Notes: a model not told the origin generated them from the sequence alone. DNA of 64,000 bases from JACQFV01 sp964593585 (GCA_964593585.1 CAZQIZ010000004.1:86314-150313), one strand, 5' to 3'. Counted from the stretch's first letter, positions 26,501 to 35,569 are shown. Numbers and translations are program-made.

Positions 26501-27019
26501 AAAGAGCACGGTCAAAAGCAACGCGGCCCCGAAGCCGAGCCCTGCCCAACGCGCGGCGCGGCGCAGTCGGCGACGGTCGAGCGCTTCCATGAAGTCGATG
26601 GCGTCGCTCATTTCGGTCGCCTGACGGATTGTCAGATCGACCAGCGCCAGCGAGTAGTGCTCCGGGTTGGTACGGGCTTTATCGGCCAGTTGCAGCGAGG
26701 CGATCAGCCGGTTTTTCAGTTCGGGGTACTTGGCCTCAACCGCCAACGCCAACCGTTCGGGACCCGGCGACCAGATGGTGGAACGGGCAATCGCCAGAAC
26801 CAGGATTCCAACCAGCGTCGCCAGCACCGCGCCCACGGCGATGACCCGGATGGCCGAAGCCGGAACCACAATGGCGGCCACCAGCGCCAAGAGGACAAAG
26901 GCAACCGAGGCGAGGGCGACCATCCAGCCGGCATGGGTCAGCCACTCAAAGGTGATGGCGCGCAAGCGCATCTGGCGGAGGCGGTTGAGCAGTTGCTCGA
27001 GGTTGGGCATCGGGGTCAT
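23588..27019 (-). CDS. DUF4175 family large membrane-anchored coiled-coil protein
   Basis: 1143 residues. There are two adjacent transmembrane segments at about 32-80 and a third near 158-172, then an Ig-like or beta-rich periplasmic part (about 190-490), and a very long Glu/Gln/Lys/Met-rich helical region (about 510-1085) rich in QxxLxxx heptads, consistent with an extended coiled coil. Architecture and the following DUF4159 neighbour match the DUF4175 family, whose function is not established. AGGAG nine bases upstream supports the ATG at 27019. No catalytic motif was recognised. Confidence 0.8.
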   Translation of the reverse strand: MTPMPNLEQLLNRLRQMRLRAITFEWLTHAGWMVALASVAFVLLALVAAIVVPASAIRVIAVGAVLATLVGILVLAIARSTIWSPGPERLALAVEAKYPELKNRLIASLQLADKARTNPEHYSLALVDLTIRQATEMSDAIDFMEALDRRRLRRAARWAGLGFGAALLLTVLFPGLAKKSWDAYSRPLADYAEPIPYTLTVLPGSVEAVKFDDFRITARVEGSDLPKTVAILHRAEGGQWRSLGDIEPVVASKAPGAVSGLTREFQHVLPQVKRDFEYYVVAGDRTSEVYTVTAVDRPRVGALRLEVFPPAYTNLPPLVLDANDGTVTAPMGSRVAMRVESNRDLSEAALVFADGTRHAMTVKGQSATTELVVRDNRTYHLALLDESGRSNPNPIEYTITAIPDREPSVDIVLPGHNVDLGEDMAVNLKIVARDDYGFSGMTLKTRWMSEGLERAVREFAIPESRVAGERLEPAYFFDLADWGLMPEDVVYYYVEVRDNDAVSGPKTAISKTYAVRLPSLDEMMAEFEEERATDMNALDRLLGAERELSKQLETLRRELAPQQELNWDDQKKVTDVAQRAQDLEKELDRLAENMQKQVAEAQEKKLASLEMLQKMMEAQKLFEEVATPEMREAQKRLQEALEKMNPEDIKRAMQEMNFSQDEMIKRLDRTIAYLKRLQAEQKVDAMIRRLEEMAAQEEALNKQSRESPKDAQPNLAPPQERLKERFDEFAEELAAAEAQLNEANLSSPEKTAGFCQSAKNSPASQQMKQAAQSMQSQDKKGAEQKTGEAAESMQQLLAQMKQFQKETNSQQQEQMAKELREALDKTMYLSEEQEKVINETGQLDPTSLSLREMAARQEALRAATEQVAQQLMEMAKQSTSISAETSQKLGQAMECMSQSAQSLSDRRGPNAGNNQKEALFSLNQVSQDLTQSMEKNSQCNNPNPSSCAKPNPNCQNPGEAGQKMGGLSQKQGRLNAQMPQQGQGSGQMSEGERELLRRLKGEQQAIKQGVDELNSEIGKDQQLGRLDKLAEEMQKVIEDMERGQVTEETRERQKRIYTRMLDFQHALQKQDFKDERQAQQPEGTYGRTSPGALPDAAGLTDEEYDRLLTRYQDEGYPKEYEETIKAYFRALAQSRNAGATPEK

Positions 27020-27238
27020 GAAATCGGGCTCCTAAGGTCGTCTGTCAGTATTTCGGCGAGAACGAAAAGCACCGTCACACATACTTTTACGCGGGAACGC
27101 GTCGATTGGCGCGCCCATTTTGCCAAACCACCACAAAATCAGTTTAAGTTCTCTGCGACGGTCGATCATGCCGGCGTTTCAACGGCATTCGAACGCCACT
27201 CGTCTCGAACCTGTATCGTCGGTTACGATGCCGCTGGA
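27020..27238. other. Intergenic region between DUF4159 and DUF4175 genes
   Basis: 219 bases. Apart from the AGGAG ribosome binding site near 27030 I see no gene, RNA or clear terminator. It probably carries a promoter for the DUF4175 gene. Confidence 0.4.
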
Positions 27239-27985
27239 TCAATGCGTGAGGGCGTAGAATGCGATGTTCGCGCCCATCTGCAAGGCCTCCAAGCGCTTAG
27301 CAGGCGGGTCCTTGTGGACTTGCGGGTCTTCCCAGCCGTCGCCGATGTCTGATTCGTACACATAGAAGACCACAACCCGGTCGCCGTCGAGGATGGCGAA
27401 GCCGCGCGGTGCCTGGTCATCGTGACGGTGGATCTTCGGCAGTCCGCCGGGGAATTGGAAGGGCGACTGGTAGATCTCGTGGGAAAACGGCAGTTCCACC
27501 AGTTCGCGATCGGGGAAGATGCGTTTCAGTTCGCGTCGGATCGAGGCGTCCATGCCATAGGAATCGTTGGCCAGCCAGAATCCGCCGCCGGTCAGATAGC
27601 GGCGCATGGCGACCACTTCATCGTCGGTGAAGCGGATGTTGCCGTGGCCGGTGGAGAAGATGAAAGGATACGAGAACAGGCGCGGATCGGACGGCTTGAT
27701 CCGCACCTCGGCCTTGTTGACGTCGAGGCCGACACTTTCATCGATGAATTCCAGCAGATTGGGGATGGCCGAGGAGCCCCAGTACCAATCGCCGCCGCCC
27801 GAGTACTGCAGACGCGCGACGGTGAAGACCGACGGGTCGACCGGCGCTTCGGTCTGGGCGGCCGGAGGACGACGCACCGGCATGGGGATAAATTCGGCCT
27901 GCGCCAACGCGCCGACCGCGGCCAGCAGCGCCGCGGCGCCGGCCAGCCAGAGCGCGCGTGATCGGATGCCTGAGCGAATCATCAA
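27239..27985 (-). CDS. DUF4159 domain protein, secreted
   Basis: 248 residues with an N-terminal signal peptide (LWLAGAAALLAAVGALAQA). The body has the DUF4159 pattern: FTVARLQYSGGGDWYWG near residue 54, a glutamine-amidotransferase-like middle with FIFSTGHGNIRFTDDEVVAMRRYLTGGGFWLANDS, and DGRMVVF-like DGDRVVVFYVYESDIGDGWE near the C-terminus. Proteins of this kind commonly sit with DUF4175, MoxR and DUF58 genes; only DUF4175 is here. Function unknown, probably cell-envelope related. Confidence 0.78.
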   Translation of the reverse strand: MMIRSGIRSRALWLAGAAALLAAVGALAQAEFIPMPVRRPPAAQTEAPVDPSVFTVARLQYSGGGDWYWGSSAIPNLLEFIDESVGLDVNKAEVRIKPSDPRLFSYPFIFSTGHGNIRFTDDEVVAMRRYLTGGGFWLANDSYGMDASIRRELKRIFPDRELVELPFSHEIYQSPFQFPGGLPKIHRHDDQAPRGFAILDGDRVVVFYVYESDIGDGWEDPQVHKDPPAKRLEALQMGANIAFYALTH

Positions 27986-27991
27986 TCGATC

Positions 27992-28441
27992 CTACTTCTT
28001 CCCCGTCGGATCGGCGTAGATGCGATCCTTGCCATCGAACCCCGGCGAGAAGACCGAAATCACCACCGCGGGATTGGAGCCCATGTTGTGAAAGGCATGC
28101 GGGGTGCCGCGCGGGACATGCACCACCTGCCCGGCCTTCACCTTGATCTTTCGGTCCCCCAACGTCAGCCGTCCCGAGCCGCGAACGATCCAGACATTCT
28201 CATCGTGAGCGGCATGGTGATGCATCTCGACCACTGTTTCAACCTGGGTCAGATGGACGCTGGAGGTGGAGTCCCAGGCGATGACGTCGCTGCGAAAGGC
28301 CTGCCCCTTGACCAGTTGATGTTCGTTGAGCAGTGAGTCAATGTCATAGACCCCCGGCCCCGGCGTGCCGGTCTGCGCCCACGCGGCGGATGCCCCGGCG
28401 AGCAGAACGACGAAAGCCAATGCGGCGGCGAATCGTTTCAT
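27992..28441 (-). CDS. Secreted cupin-domain protein
   Basis: About 149 residues with a signal peptide ending near AAWAQ. The cupin motif is seen in VEMHHHAAHDENVWIVRGSG (metal-binding His and Glu) and HVPRGTPHAFHNMG (second motif His). It likely binds a metal and a small ligand in the periplasm; substrate unknown. GGAGG six bases upstream fixes the ATG at 28441 instead of a GTG at 28447. The DUF4159 gene starts six bases after its stop, so they may be co-transcribed. Confidence 0.8.
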   Translation of the reverse strand: MKRFAAALAFVVLLAGASAAWAQTGTPGPGVYDIDSLLNEHQLVKGQAFRSDVIAWDSTSSVHLTQVETVVEMHHHAAHDENVWIVRGSGRLTLGDRKIKVKAGQVVHVPRGTPHAFHNMGSNPAVVISVFSPGFDGKDRIYADPTGKK

Positions 28442-28477
28442 GTGCACCCTCCCCCCGCGGCGCGCCCGGACAGAGCA

Positions 28478-28510
28478 ACGCCCGTCGGAGGTTATACCCG
28501 CGACGGGCGT
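28478..28510 (-). terminator. Hairpin between secF and cupin gene
   Basis: ACGCCCGTC (28478-28486) and GACGGGCGT (28502-28510) form a 9-bp stem with a 15-base loop behind secF. There is no T-run, so termination is only possible. Confidence 0.35.
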
Positions 28511-28535
28511 GGCGGCAAGCGCAAATGTGCGAATC

Positions 28536-29465
28536 CTACGAGGCGCGGAAGCGCTTCGGGCTGCGGTTTTCCCAGTCGACGTACATGGTGGACGCGACGA
28601 AAATCGATGAATAGGTCCCGATCAGAATCCCGACCAGGAGCGCGAGCGCGAAGTCGCGCAGGACCGGCCCGCCCACCATCGCCAAGATGATCAAACAGGC
28701 CAGCACCGTGGTGCCGGTCATGATCGTGCGCGAAAGCACCTCGTTGATCGACAGATTGACCGACGGGACGAAGTCCGCCTTGCGGTGGAATTTCTTCAGG
28801 TTCTCCCGGATGCGGTCGTAGACGGTCACCTTGTCGGTGAGCGAGTACCCGGCGAGGGTCAGGATGGCCGAGATCAGCAGAATATTGATCTCCACGCCCA
28901 ACAGATAGAAGATCCCCAATACCGCCAGCACGTCATGGAAGGTGGCGATGGTGGCGCTGACGCCGAAGCGGAAATCGAACCGGATGGCGATGTAGATCAG
29001 GATCCCCAGAAGCGAGAGCGCCACGGCAATCAGGGTGTCCTTCTTGAGGTCCTTGCCCACCGCGGCGCCGACCTCGTGGACGGTGTCGAGGTTGAAATTG
29101 TTATTGGGGAAGTACTGCTTGATCAGATTGACCACCGATTGCGCCTTCTGCGTTTCGCCCTCGGCCACCTTGACGCGAATAAAGAAGGTGTAGGGCTGGG
29201 GGCGTCCGGCCACGTGCACGATTTCGGCGTCTTCGAAGCCGCCTCGTTCGAGGGCGGCGCGCAGCTCGCCGATGTCGACCGCCTGGTCGAAGTATCCCTC
29301 GACCACAGTCCCGCCGGTGAACTGGATCCCGAGGTTGGCATTGCCGGAGGCGATCATCACCGCGGCGAAAATCCCCAGGAGGACCAGCAGGGCCGAGAGC
29401 ACATAGGCCGGGGTGCGCTTCCCGATGAAGTCGATGTTGGTGTCGCCAATGATGCGAAACGGCAT
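28536..29465 (-). CDS. secF: Protein translocase subunit SecF
   Basis: RND-type component of SecDF, which pulls exported proteins through SecYEG with the proton motive force. 309 residues: first transmembrane helix near 18-38, then the family signature GIQFTGGTVVEGYFDQAVD opening the periplasmic domain, then a five-helix block from about residue 140 containing SLLGILIYIAIRFDFRFG and TLAGYSLTDKVTVYDRIREN. It directly follows secD, 23 bases away. Confidence 0.96.
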   Translation of the reverse strand: MPFRIIGDTNIDFIGKRTPAYVLSALLVLLGIFAAVMIASGNANLGIQFTGGTVVEGYFDQAVDIGELRAALERGGFEDAEIVHVAGRPQPYTFFIRVKVAEGETQKAQSVVNLIKQYFPNNNFNLDTVHEVGAAVGKDLKKDTLIAVALSLLGILIYIAIRFDFRFGVSATIATFHDVLAVLGIFYLLGVEINILLISAILTLAGYSLTDKVTVYDRIRENLKKFHRKADFVPSVNLSINEVLSRTIMTGTTVLACLIILAMVGGPVLRDFALALLVGILIGTYSSIFVASTMYVDWENRSPKRFRAS

Positions 29466-29488
29466 ATAGGATTCTCCGCTGCGGTCCC

Positions 29489-31189
29489 TTAAATCGAGAG
29501 CGTCTTGTACGACTTGCGGAAGTCGAAGACCACCCGGGTCACGACCACCGCGGTGAACAGACTGATCGCCACACCCCAGAAGAGCGTGACGGCGAATCCC
29601 TTGATGGGACCGGTGCCAAAGATGAAGAGGGCCAGCGCGGTAATCAGCGTGGTGACATGCGAGTCGATGATCGCCGACATGGCGCGGTCGTAGCCCGCGT
29701 CGATCGCGTTGCGCACCGACTTGCCGGCGCGCATCTCCTCGCGGATGCGCTCGAAGATCAGCACATTGGCGTCCACCGACATGCCCAGCGACAGGATGAA
29801 TCCGGCGATGCCGGGCATCGTCAGGGTGGCATGCAACACCGCCATCACGCCCAACAGGAAGACCCCGTTGAACAGAAGCCCCACGTTGGCGATCAGTCCG
29901 GAGAGCCGGTAGTAGAACGCCATGATCAGGAAGACCGCCAACAGGCCCAGGAGCGAAGCGTTGATCCCGCGTCGGATCGAGTCCTGTCCGAGCGACGGCC
30001 CAATCACATTGTTCTCGATCACGTTGACCGGAGCGGGCAGGGCGCCGGCGCGCAGCACAATGGCCAGATCGTTGGCGTCCTCATAGGTGGCATTGCCGCC
30101 CATGGTGATCTGCCCGCGGTCCTGAATACGCGACTGGATCTCGGGGGCCGACTCAACGCGATTGTCGAGCACGATCGCCAGCGGCTTGTTGATATTGGCG
30201 CCGGTGAGGCGAGCAAACTTGCGTCCGCCTTCACGAGTCAGTTGGAAATTGACGATCGGTTTGCGGAACTGGTCGAACGACGGCTTGGCATCGGTGAGGT
30301 ACTTGCCTTCCAGCTCGACCTGCTTCTTGAGCAGATAGAGTCGCTCGACTTCCAACCCGCCGACAAACTCGGAGCGAGTGCTCCAGGCGAACTCCACGTC
30401 CGGAGGGATCAGTTTCTGCACATCCGGACGCGCGAGGATCAGTTCCACCAGCGGCACTTCATCCTTGGCCACCATCCAGCCGTAGCCGCCCGACGGATCC
30501 AGCAGCGAGGAGAGCGGCGCTTCCTTGGGAATCTGCGGCGGGAGCACTTCGGCGGTGTCCTGCGTCAGGTCCGGCGACTCGGTCTGGGCCAATTCGGCGG
30601 CGCCGGTGGTGTCGGACTTGGCGGTGTCGGCGCCGAAAAGCGATTCGAGCGCGCCGCGCTCGCCGGCGGTGTCGGACGGCGCGGTGGTGGTGTCCAGTCC
30701 GGCGGCGGCTTCCAAGGCACGGTCTATGCGGTCCAAAAGCAGGGACGATATCTCCGGCGACTCAAGCAGCTTGAATTCCAAGAGCGCGGTGCGACCGATC
30801 AGCTCGCGGGCGCGCTCGGGATCGCTGATGCCGGGCAATTCGACCACGATGCGGTCCTTGCCCTGCACGGCAATCACCGGCTCGGCCACCCCGAACTGGT
30901 CGACGCGGTTGCGCAGGATTTCCTTGGCGCGATCGACGGCGTCGGAGGCCTCATCGGGGTTGAGATTTGTCTTGTCGACCTGAAGAACCAGGCGCATCCC
31001 GCCTCGCAGATCGAGGCCGAGCTTCATCGCCTTTTGTTGCAGTCTGATCCAGCTTTGCGGATCGGTTTTGGCCAGTTCTTCCCGCTCGGCCGGCGACATC
31101 ATGTACAGATCGATGGTCGGGTAGAGAAACCAGAACGATCCGGCCAACAGAAAGAGGATGAGCCCGATTTTCCAGCCTTGTCCCTGCAT
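29489..31189 (-). CDS. secD: Protein translocase subunit SecD
   Basis: Partner of SecF. About 566 residues from the ATG at 31189; a TTG at 31237 would add 16 residues. Motifs: GLDLRGGMRLVLQVD after the first helix, the P1 region VDQFGVAEPVIAVQGKDRIVVELPGI, then ASLLGLLAVFLIMAFYYR, LSLGMSVDANVLIFERIREE and a C-terminal helical bundle. A long Thr/Ser/Asp-rich insert (about 180-240) in the periplasmic part is unusual for the family. A consensus promoter is at 31262-31289. No yajC is upstream. Confidence 0.95.
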   Translation of the reverse strand: MQGQGWKIGLILFLLAGSFWFLYPTIDLYMMSPAEREELAKTDPQSWIRLQQKAMKLGLDLRGGMRLVLQVDKTNLNPDEASDAVDRAKEILRNRVDQFGVAEPVIAVQGKDRIVVELPGISDPERARELIGRTALLEFKLLESPEISSLLLDRIDRALEAAAGLDTTTAPSDTAGERGALESLFGADTAKSDTTGAAELAQTESPDLTQDTAEVLPPQIPKEAPLSSLLDPSGGYGWMVAKDEVPLVELILARPDVQKLIPPDVEFAWSTRSEFVGGLEVERLYLLKKQVELEGKYLTDAKPSFDQFRKPIVNFQLTREGGRKFARLTGANINKPLAIVLDNRVESAPEIQSRIQDRGQITMGGNATYEDANDLAIVLRAGALPAPVNVIENNVIGPSLGQDSIRRGINASLLGLLAVFLIMAFYYRLSGLIANVGLLFNGVFLLGVMAVLHATLTMPGIAGFILSLGMSVDANVLIFERIREEMRAGKSVRNAIDAGYDRAMSAIIDSHVTTLITALALFIFGTGPIKGFAVTLFWGVAISLFTAVVVTRVVFDFRKSYKTLSI

Positions 31190-31261
31190 GCTCTGAAGTC
31201 CCAGTTGGTTGACGGCACACCGGCACCAATAATTCAAAGTGCCGGAAAAAAATAGACCGCC

Positions 31262-31289
31262 AATATACCCCGAACCTCCGCAATGTCAA
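31262..31289 (-). promoter_or_regulatory. Sigma-70-like promoter for secDF
   Basis: Minus-strand TTGACA (31284-31289, perfect) and TATATT (31262-31267), spaced 16 bp. Just upstream is a perfect palindrome TCCCGCGGGA (31297-31306) that could be an operator. Confidence 0.65.
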
Positions 31290-31499
31290 ATGATTATCCC
31301 GCGGGAAACTGTCACAGTCGCGTGACGACGGCGATTTTCAACTTCCTGGCTGGCAGGGAGTTGATTGTCGGCTGCAACAGGCGCTCGCAGGGCAGTGCGC
31401 AAGCCCTTCATCCCGCTTTCGGCTTGAAACTGACGTTTGGGAATGCGACCTTCGCAGGCGATGAACAGCATGCGGCCCTCAGTCGAAAGGATCACGACC

Positions 31500-34148
31500 A
31501 TGCAACATGCAACGCTCTTCATGTCAACAAGTTATCGGGCAGTGGCCGGGATGGCCGTTGGGGCGGTCCTCTTTTTCATCGCCGGTGCAACGTCCGCTGT
31601 CGGTCAGGCCCGCACGCCCTCGCAGACCACAGCCTATAAGGCGCCCAACGGCATGGAGATCCTGCTGAAGGAGAATCATTCCAGTCCGATGATCGCGTCG
31701 ATTGTCTTTGTCAATTCCGGCGCCAAGTACGAGACCGACTTCAATAATGGGACGACGCATTTCCTTGAGCATCTGCTGTTCAACGGCACCGCCAGTCGGA
31801 CCCAGGAGCAGATTTCCGACCGCATCAAGAATCTGGGCGGATACATCAACGCCTTCACGCGCAAGGAAGTGACCGCCTATATGTCGCTGGTGCCACGCGA
31901 GCATATCGCCGAGGCGCTCGACATCCAGCAGGACATGCTCTTCAACTCGATCTTCCCGGAGGATCGGTTCCCCAAGGAACGCAAGATCGTGATCGAGGAG
32001 ATCCGCAAGGACTCCGACTCGCCGGACTATGTCGCCGAGTTGTTCCATGACCGCTGGGCCTATCAGGGCAGCCCCTACGCCCGTCCGGTGCTCGGCTATG
32101 AGAACCTGATCGCGACGATCCCGCGCGAGGAAGTCATCGACTATTACCACACGTATTACCAGCCGAACAACATGACGCTGCTGGTGATCGGCGACTTCGA
32201 GACCGCGGCGATGAAAAAGGAGATCGAGCGGACGTTCGGCCAGCACCCGGCGCGGCCGCTGCCGGAGCGTCCGGCGATCACCGTGCCCGCGATCTCCGGC
32301 GCGGTGGTGCAGACAACCGAGGCCGACATCGGCGAGACACGGGTCGATGTGCATATCCGGCTGCCGCTGTACCATGACCCGGCGTACATGCCGCTGGCGC
32401 TCTGGTCGGAAATCCTCAACGACGAGGCCCTCTCCCCGCTCATCAAGAACCTGACCAAGGGAGACAACCCGCCGGCCACACGGGTGAGCGTGTCGCTGGA
32501 GACGCAGGCCGAGTTCAGTGCCTACCGCATCTCCGCCGCCAGCGACAAAGCCGAGCGGGCCGACGAAATTCTGTCCGGCATCCTGTCGACGCTGAAGAAC
32601 TTGTCCGCCACATCGATCGCCGACGACGACATCCGCACCATCGGGACCCGGCTGCGGGTCGAGGACATATTCCTGCGCGAGCGGCTTCATTATTACGCGA
32701 TCATGAAGGCGCCGATGCTGGTGGTCACCGGCTATGATTTCGTCGATCAGTTGCCGGACCGTCTGGCGCAAGTCACGCCGTCGCAGCTGCAGAAGGCGGC
32801 CGCGCAGTATCTCCAGGGGACGGCCTATGTGGCCACGATCGTGACGCCTCCCGATTCCGCCGCGATGGCGGCGGCCCCCGCGGATCTGTCGCGTACGGTC
32901 TATCGCAAGGAGACGCTGCCCAACGGGCTGCAGGTGGTCATCAAGAGCAACCCCGATTCGCGGGTGTTCGCGCTCAATGTGCTGGGCAAGAACCGTTCGG
33001 CGATCGAGCCGGAGGGCATGGACGGCATCTCCGATTTCGTCAACCGGATGCTGACATCGGGCACCACGACGCGGACCGCGGATCAGATCAGCCGCGAGCT
33101 GACGGCCATCGGAGCGGAGCTGACCACCAACGACAATCCCTACATTCCTTACGACGATCATTACACCACGCCGCAATACACCTTCATCAAGTTCGCCACC
33201 ATTGATGAATACGCCGCCGCCGGGGCATCGCTTTTGGCCGATCTGGTCGCCAACGCCTCCTTCCCCGCCGACGAAGTCGAGAACAAGCGGCGCGAGGTGA
33301 TGGGGCTATTGGGGATGGCGTCGGGGTCGACCAATCAGGTCTGCCGCGATGTGTTCAATCGGACGCTCTTCGGCGACGGACCGTATGCCCGGCCGATCAT
33401 GGGATCGATGGCCTCGGTGCCGCAATTCAGCAGCGAGTCGCTTCAGGCGCATCGGGCGCGGCTGTATGCGCCGGCAAATGTGATTCTGACCTGCGTGACC
33501 GGGCTGCCGGTCGACACGGCGCTGGCCCTCATCGTCTCGGCGTTCGGCGGGATGAACGGCGCGGGCAGCGCGGTGGCGATTCCGCCGCCGGCGGCGCCGA
33601 GCACGGTGCAGGCCGAGCACAAGGCCATGCAGAAAGAGCAGATCTACATCTATCTGGGCAACGCGACCGCGGGCGCGGCCTCGCCCGACATGCCGGCGCT
33701 CCTGGTCGCCAACAACATCCTTTCGGCGCGTCTGGCCAATGAACTGCGCGAAAAGCAGGGGCTGGCCTATTCGGTGGGTTCGTCGGTGCAGTTCGACCGC
33801 GACTTCGGCTGGTTCACTTGCAAGATGGGAACGGGGAAAGCCAACTTCGCCAAGGCCAAGGATGGGATTGTCGAGCAGATCCGTCGGTTGCACGATGAGC
33901 CGGTGTCGGCCGAAGAGCTGGAAACCGCGCAGAACACGCTCTGGGGGTCTTCGTTGACCTCGCGCCTGTCGCGCGTCAACCAGGCCTTCTTCATGGGTGT
34001 CGATGAGTTTCTCGGCCTCGGCTACGATTTCAGCGACCGGATGATCGAGCAGGTGCGCGCCGTGACCGTCGCCGATGTCCAGCGCGTGGCGAAGACCTAC
34101 TTCCACGCCGACAGTTACATCCTGGCGACGGTCGGAGCGTTGGAATAG
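31500..34148 (+). CDS. M16 family zinc metalloprotease (two-domain, secreted)
   Basis: 882 residues with an N-terminal hydrophobic signal segment (VAGMAVGAVLFFIAGATSA). The first M16 half is catalytic: inverted zinc motif HFLEH near residue 85 and the downstream Glu in ERKIVIEEIRKD. The second half (from about residue 470) is a second pitrilysin fold, seen as ETLPNGLQVVIKSNPDSRVF and the RLANELREKQGLAYSV arginine/tyrosine motif that completes the active site. This one-chain layout resembles periplasmic M16 peptidases of Gram-negative bacteria. AAGGA upstream supports the ATG at 31500, although an ATG seven codons later is possible. Substrate unknown. Confidence 0.9.
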   Translation: MQHATLFMSTSYRAVAGMAVGAVLFFIAGATSAVGQARTPSQTTAYKAPNGMEILLKENHSSPMIASIVFVNSGAKYETDFNNGTTHFLEHLLFNGTASRTQEQISDRIKNLGGYINAFTRKEVTAYMSLVPREHIAEALDIQQDMLFNSIFPEDRFPKERKIVIEEIRKDSDSPDYVAELFHDRWAYQGSPYARPVLGYENLIATIPREEVIDYYHTYYQPNNMTLLVIGDFETAAMKKEIERTFGQHPARPLPERPAITVPAISGAVVQTTEADIGETRVDVHIRLPLYHDPAYMPLALWSEILNDEALSPLIKNLTKGDNPPATRVSVSLETQAEFSAYRISAASDKAERADEILSGILSTLKNLSATSIADDDIRTIGTRLRVEDIFLRERLHYYAIMKAPMLVVTGYDFVDQLPDRLAQVTPSQLQKAAAQYLQGTAYVATIVTPPDSAAMAAAPADLSRTVYRKETLPNGLQVVIKSNPDSRVFALNVLGKNRSAIEPEGMDGISDFVNRMLTSGTTTRTADQISRELTAIGAELTTNDNPYIPYDDHYTTPQYTFIKFATIDEYAAAGASLLADLVANASFPADEVENKRREVMGLLGMASGSTNQVCRDVFNRTLFGDGPYARPIMGSMASVPQFSSESLQAHRARLYAPANVILTCVTGLPVDTALALIVSAFGGMNGAGSAVAIPPPAAPSTVQAEHKAMQKEQIYIYLGNATAGAASPDMPALLVANNILSARLANELREKQGLAYSVGSSVQFDRDFGWFTCKMGTGKANFAKAKDGIVEQIRRLHDEPVSAEELETAQNTLWGSSLTSRLSRVNQAFFMGVDEFLGLGYDFSDRMIEQVRAVTVADVQRVAKTYFHADSYILATVGALE

Positions 34149-34150
34149 CC

Positions 34151-34654
34151 CTACGGGGTGAGCTGAAAGGTCGTGTCAAGGGAGCCGGAGCCGAGACCCG
34201 TCCACAGCGTGTCGCCGACCGCATTGACCGATCGTCGGCCGGTCTGATACTGGACTCGGAAGCGGTAGGTGCCCTCGGGGGTCGGGGCATCGATGGGAAC
34301 CCAGGTCTCCTTGCCGCTGATTGTGTCGCCGCTGGGATGGACAGCGGGATCGAAGAACGTGCGCTCCAGGAGCGTCGCGGCATCCCGGTCAAGGTGGTAG
34401 CCCGTGATGCGCATCCGACGCCGCGCGGTGGAATGAAAGGCGATGCGCCATTGCAGTTCGATCCCGGTCTCGACCTTGCCGTCGGCCACGTATCCGTGGT
34501 AATCGAGACTGGCGAAACGCACCTGGGTGGTATCGACAAGGCGGCCGGAACCGCCGGACGATGTCGGGGAATCGGAGTCGCAGGAGGCCAAGGCCATGAC
34601 GGCCAGCAGGCCCGTCAGCGCCGACACCCGGATCGCGGTCGGCCACGCTCGCAT
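34151..34654 (-). CDS. Putative lipoprotein of unknown function
   Basis: 167 residues. Signal peptide with a lipobox-like LASC (cysteine near residue 25), then a Ser/Gly linker and a domain predicted to be mostly beta strands (WRIAFHSTARRRMRITGYHL, TYRFRVQYQTGRRSV), perhaps an Ig-like or FnIII-like fold. No family recognised. It is convergent with the M16 protease gene, two bases apart, with no terminator visible between them. Confidence 0.65.
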   Translation of the reverse strand: MRAWPTAIRVSALTGLLAVMALASCDSDSPTSSGGSGRLVDTTQVRFASLDYHGYVADGKVETGIELQWRIAFHSTARRRMRITGYHLDRDAATLLERTFFDPAVHPSGDTISGKETWVPIDAPTPEGTYRFRVQYQTGRRSVNAVGDTLWTGLGSGSLDTTFQLTP

Positions 34655-34763
34655 CGTTTGCTCCTACCCGACAATACGAAGGAACCGGCGATCGAATTGG
34701 CCCCAGGACTTGACAGACCGTCAGTCGGGAGCCTACTCTGTGCCCACACCATGAGGAGCATCC

Positions 34764-35546
34764 GTGAGTGAGAAGCGATTTGCCAATCAGTTGGCGCTGG
34801 TGACCGGGGCCTCGTCGGGAATCGGGGCGGCGACCGCGCGCGCCTTCGCCGCCGAGGGGGCGCGGTTGATCATTGCCGCGCGCCGCACCGACCGTCTTGA
34901 AAAAATGGCCGCGGAGATGCAGTCGGCGCACGGCAGCCAAGTCTTCGTGCTGGAGCTTGATCTGCTGAAACAGCGGGAAGCGATGGCGCGGCTGGAGGCG
35001 TTGCCGGCGGCGTGGAAGGCGGTCGATATTCTCGTCAACAACGCCGGGTTGTCGCGCGGACTGGACAAGCTGCACGAGGGCCGTTACGACGACTGGGAAG
35101 AGATGATCGAGGTCAACGTGAAGGGGCTTTTGGCGGTCAGCCGGGCGGTGATTCCATGGATGGTGGCGCGCGGCCAGGGGCATATCATCAACATCGGTTC
35201 GATCGCCGGCCGCGAAGTCTATCCGGGGGGCAACGTGTATTGCGCCTCGAAGTTCGCCGTGCGCGCGATCAACAAGGGCATGTCGATCGATCTGGTCGGC
35301 ACGCCGATCCGGGTGACCTCCGTCGATCCGGCGCTGACCGAGACCGAATTCAGTCTGGTGCGGTATCGCGGCGACACGAAACGCGCGGCGATGCCGTATC
35401 AGGGACTCCGGGCGCTCTCGGGCGAGGACATCGCCGAGGCGATCCTCTGGGCGGCGTCGCGTCCGGCCCATGTCAACGTCTCCGAGATGGTGATCTATCC
35501 GACGGCGCAACGATCCGCGACGATAGTGCATCGCAACGACCACTAA
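34764..35546 (+). CDS. Short-chain dehydrogenase/reductase (YdfG-like)
   Basis: 260 residues with a classical SDR fold: NADP-type motif VTGASSGIGAATA (residues 13-25) followed by AARRTDRL, the NNAG motif in ILVNNAGLSRG, and the active-site Ser-Tyr-Lys in INIGSIAG and VYCASKFAV. The pattern after the catalytic site (SVDPALTETEFSLVRYRGD) resembles YdfG/serine 3-dehydrogenase-type enzymes acting on 3-hydroxy acids. The start is GTG with AGGAG upstream. The selenoprotein gene follows after 23 bases. Confidence 0.9.
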   Translation: MSEKRFANQLALVTGASSGIGAATARAFAAEGARLIIAARRTDRLEKMAAEMQSAHGSQVFVLELDLLKQREAMARLEALPAAWKAVDILVNNAGLSRGLDKLHEGRYDDWEEMIEVNVKGLLAVSRAVIPWMVARGQGHIINIGSIAGREVYPGGNVYCASKFAVRAINKGMSIDLVGTPIRVTSVDPALTETEFSLVRYRGDTKRAAMPYQGLRALSGEDIAEAILWAASRPAHVNVSEMVIYPTAQRSATIVHRNDH

Positions 35547-35569
35547 CCCTGACGCCGAAAGGACGGGCC

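Noticed and set aside
25235..27352. 705-codon open frame on the plus strand
   Set aside because: Antisense shadow of the DUF4175 gene with Arg/His/Gln-rich low-complexity translation.
29657..31255. 532-codon plus-strand open frame
   Set aside because: Antisense shadow of secD.
31370..31390. Sigma-54-type promoter upstream of the M16 protease (TGGCAG...TTGA)
   Set aside because: The -12 element lacks the conserved GC, so the match is not convincing.
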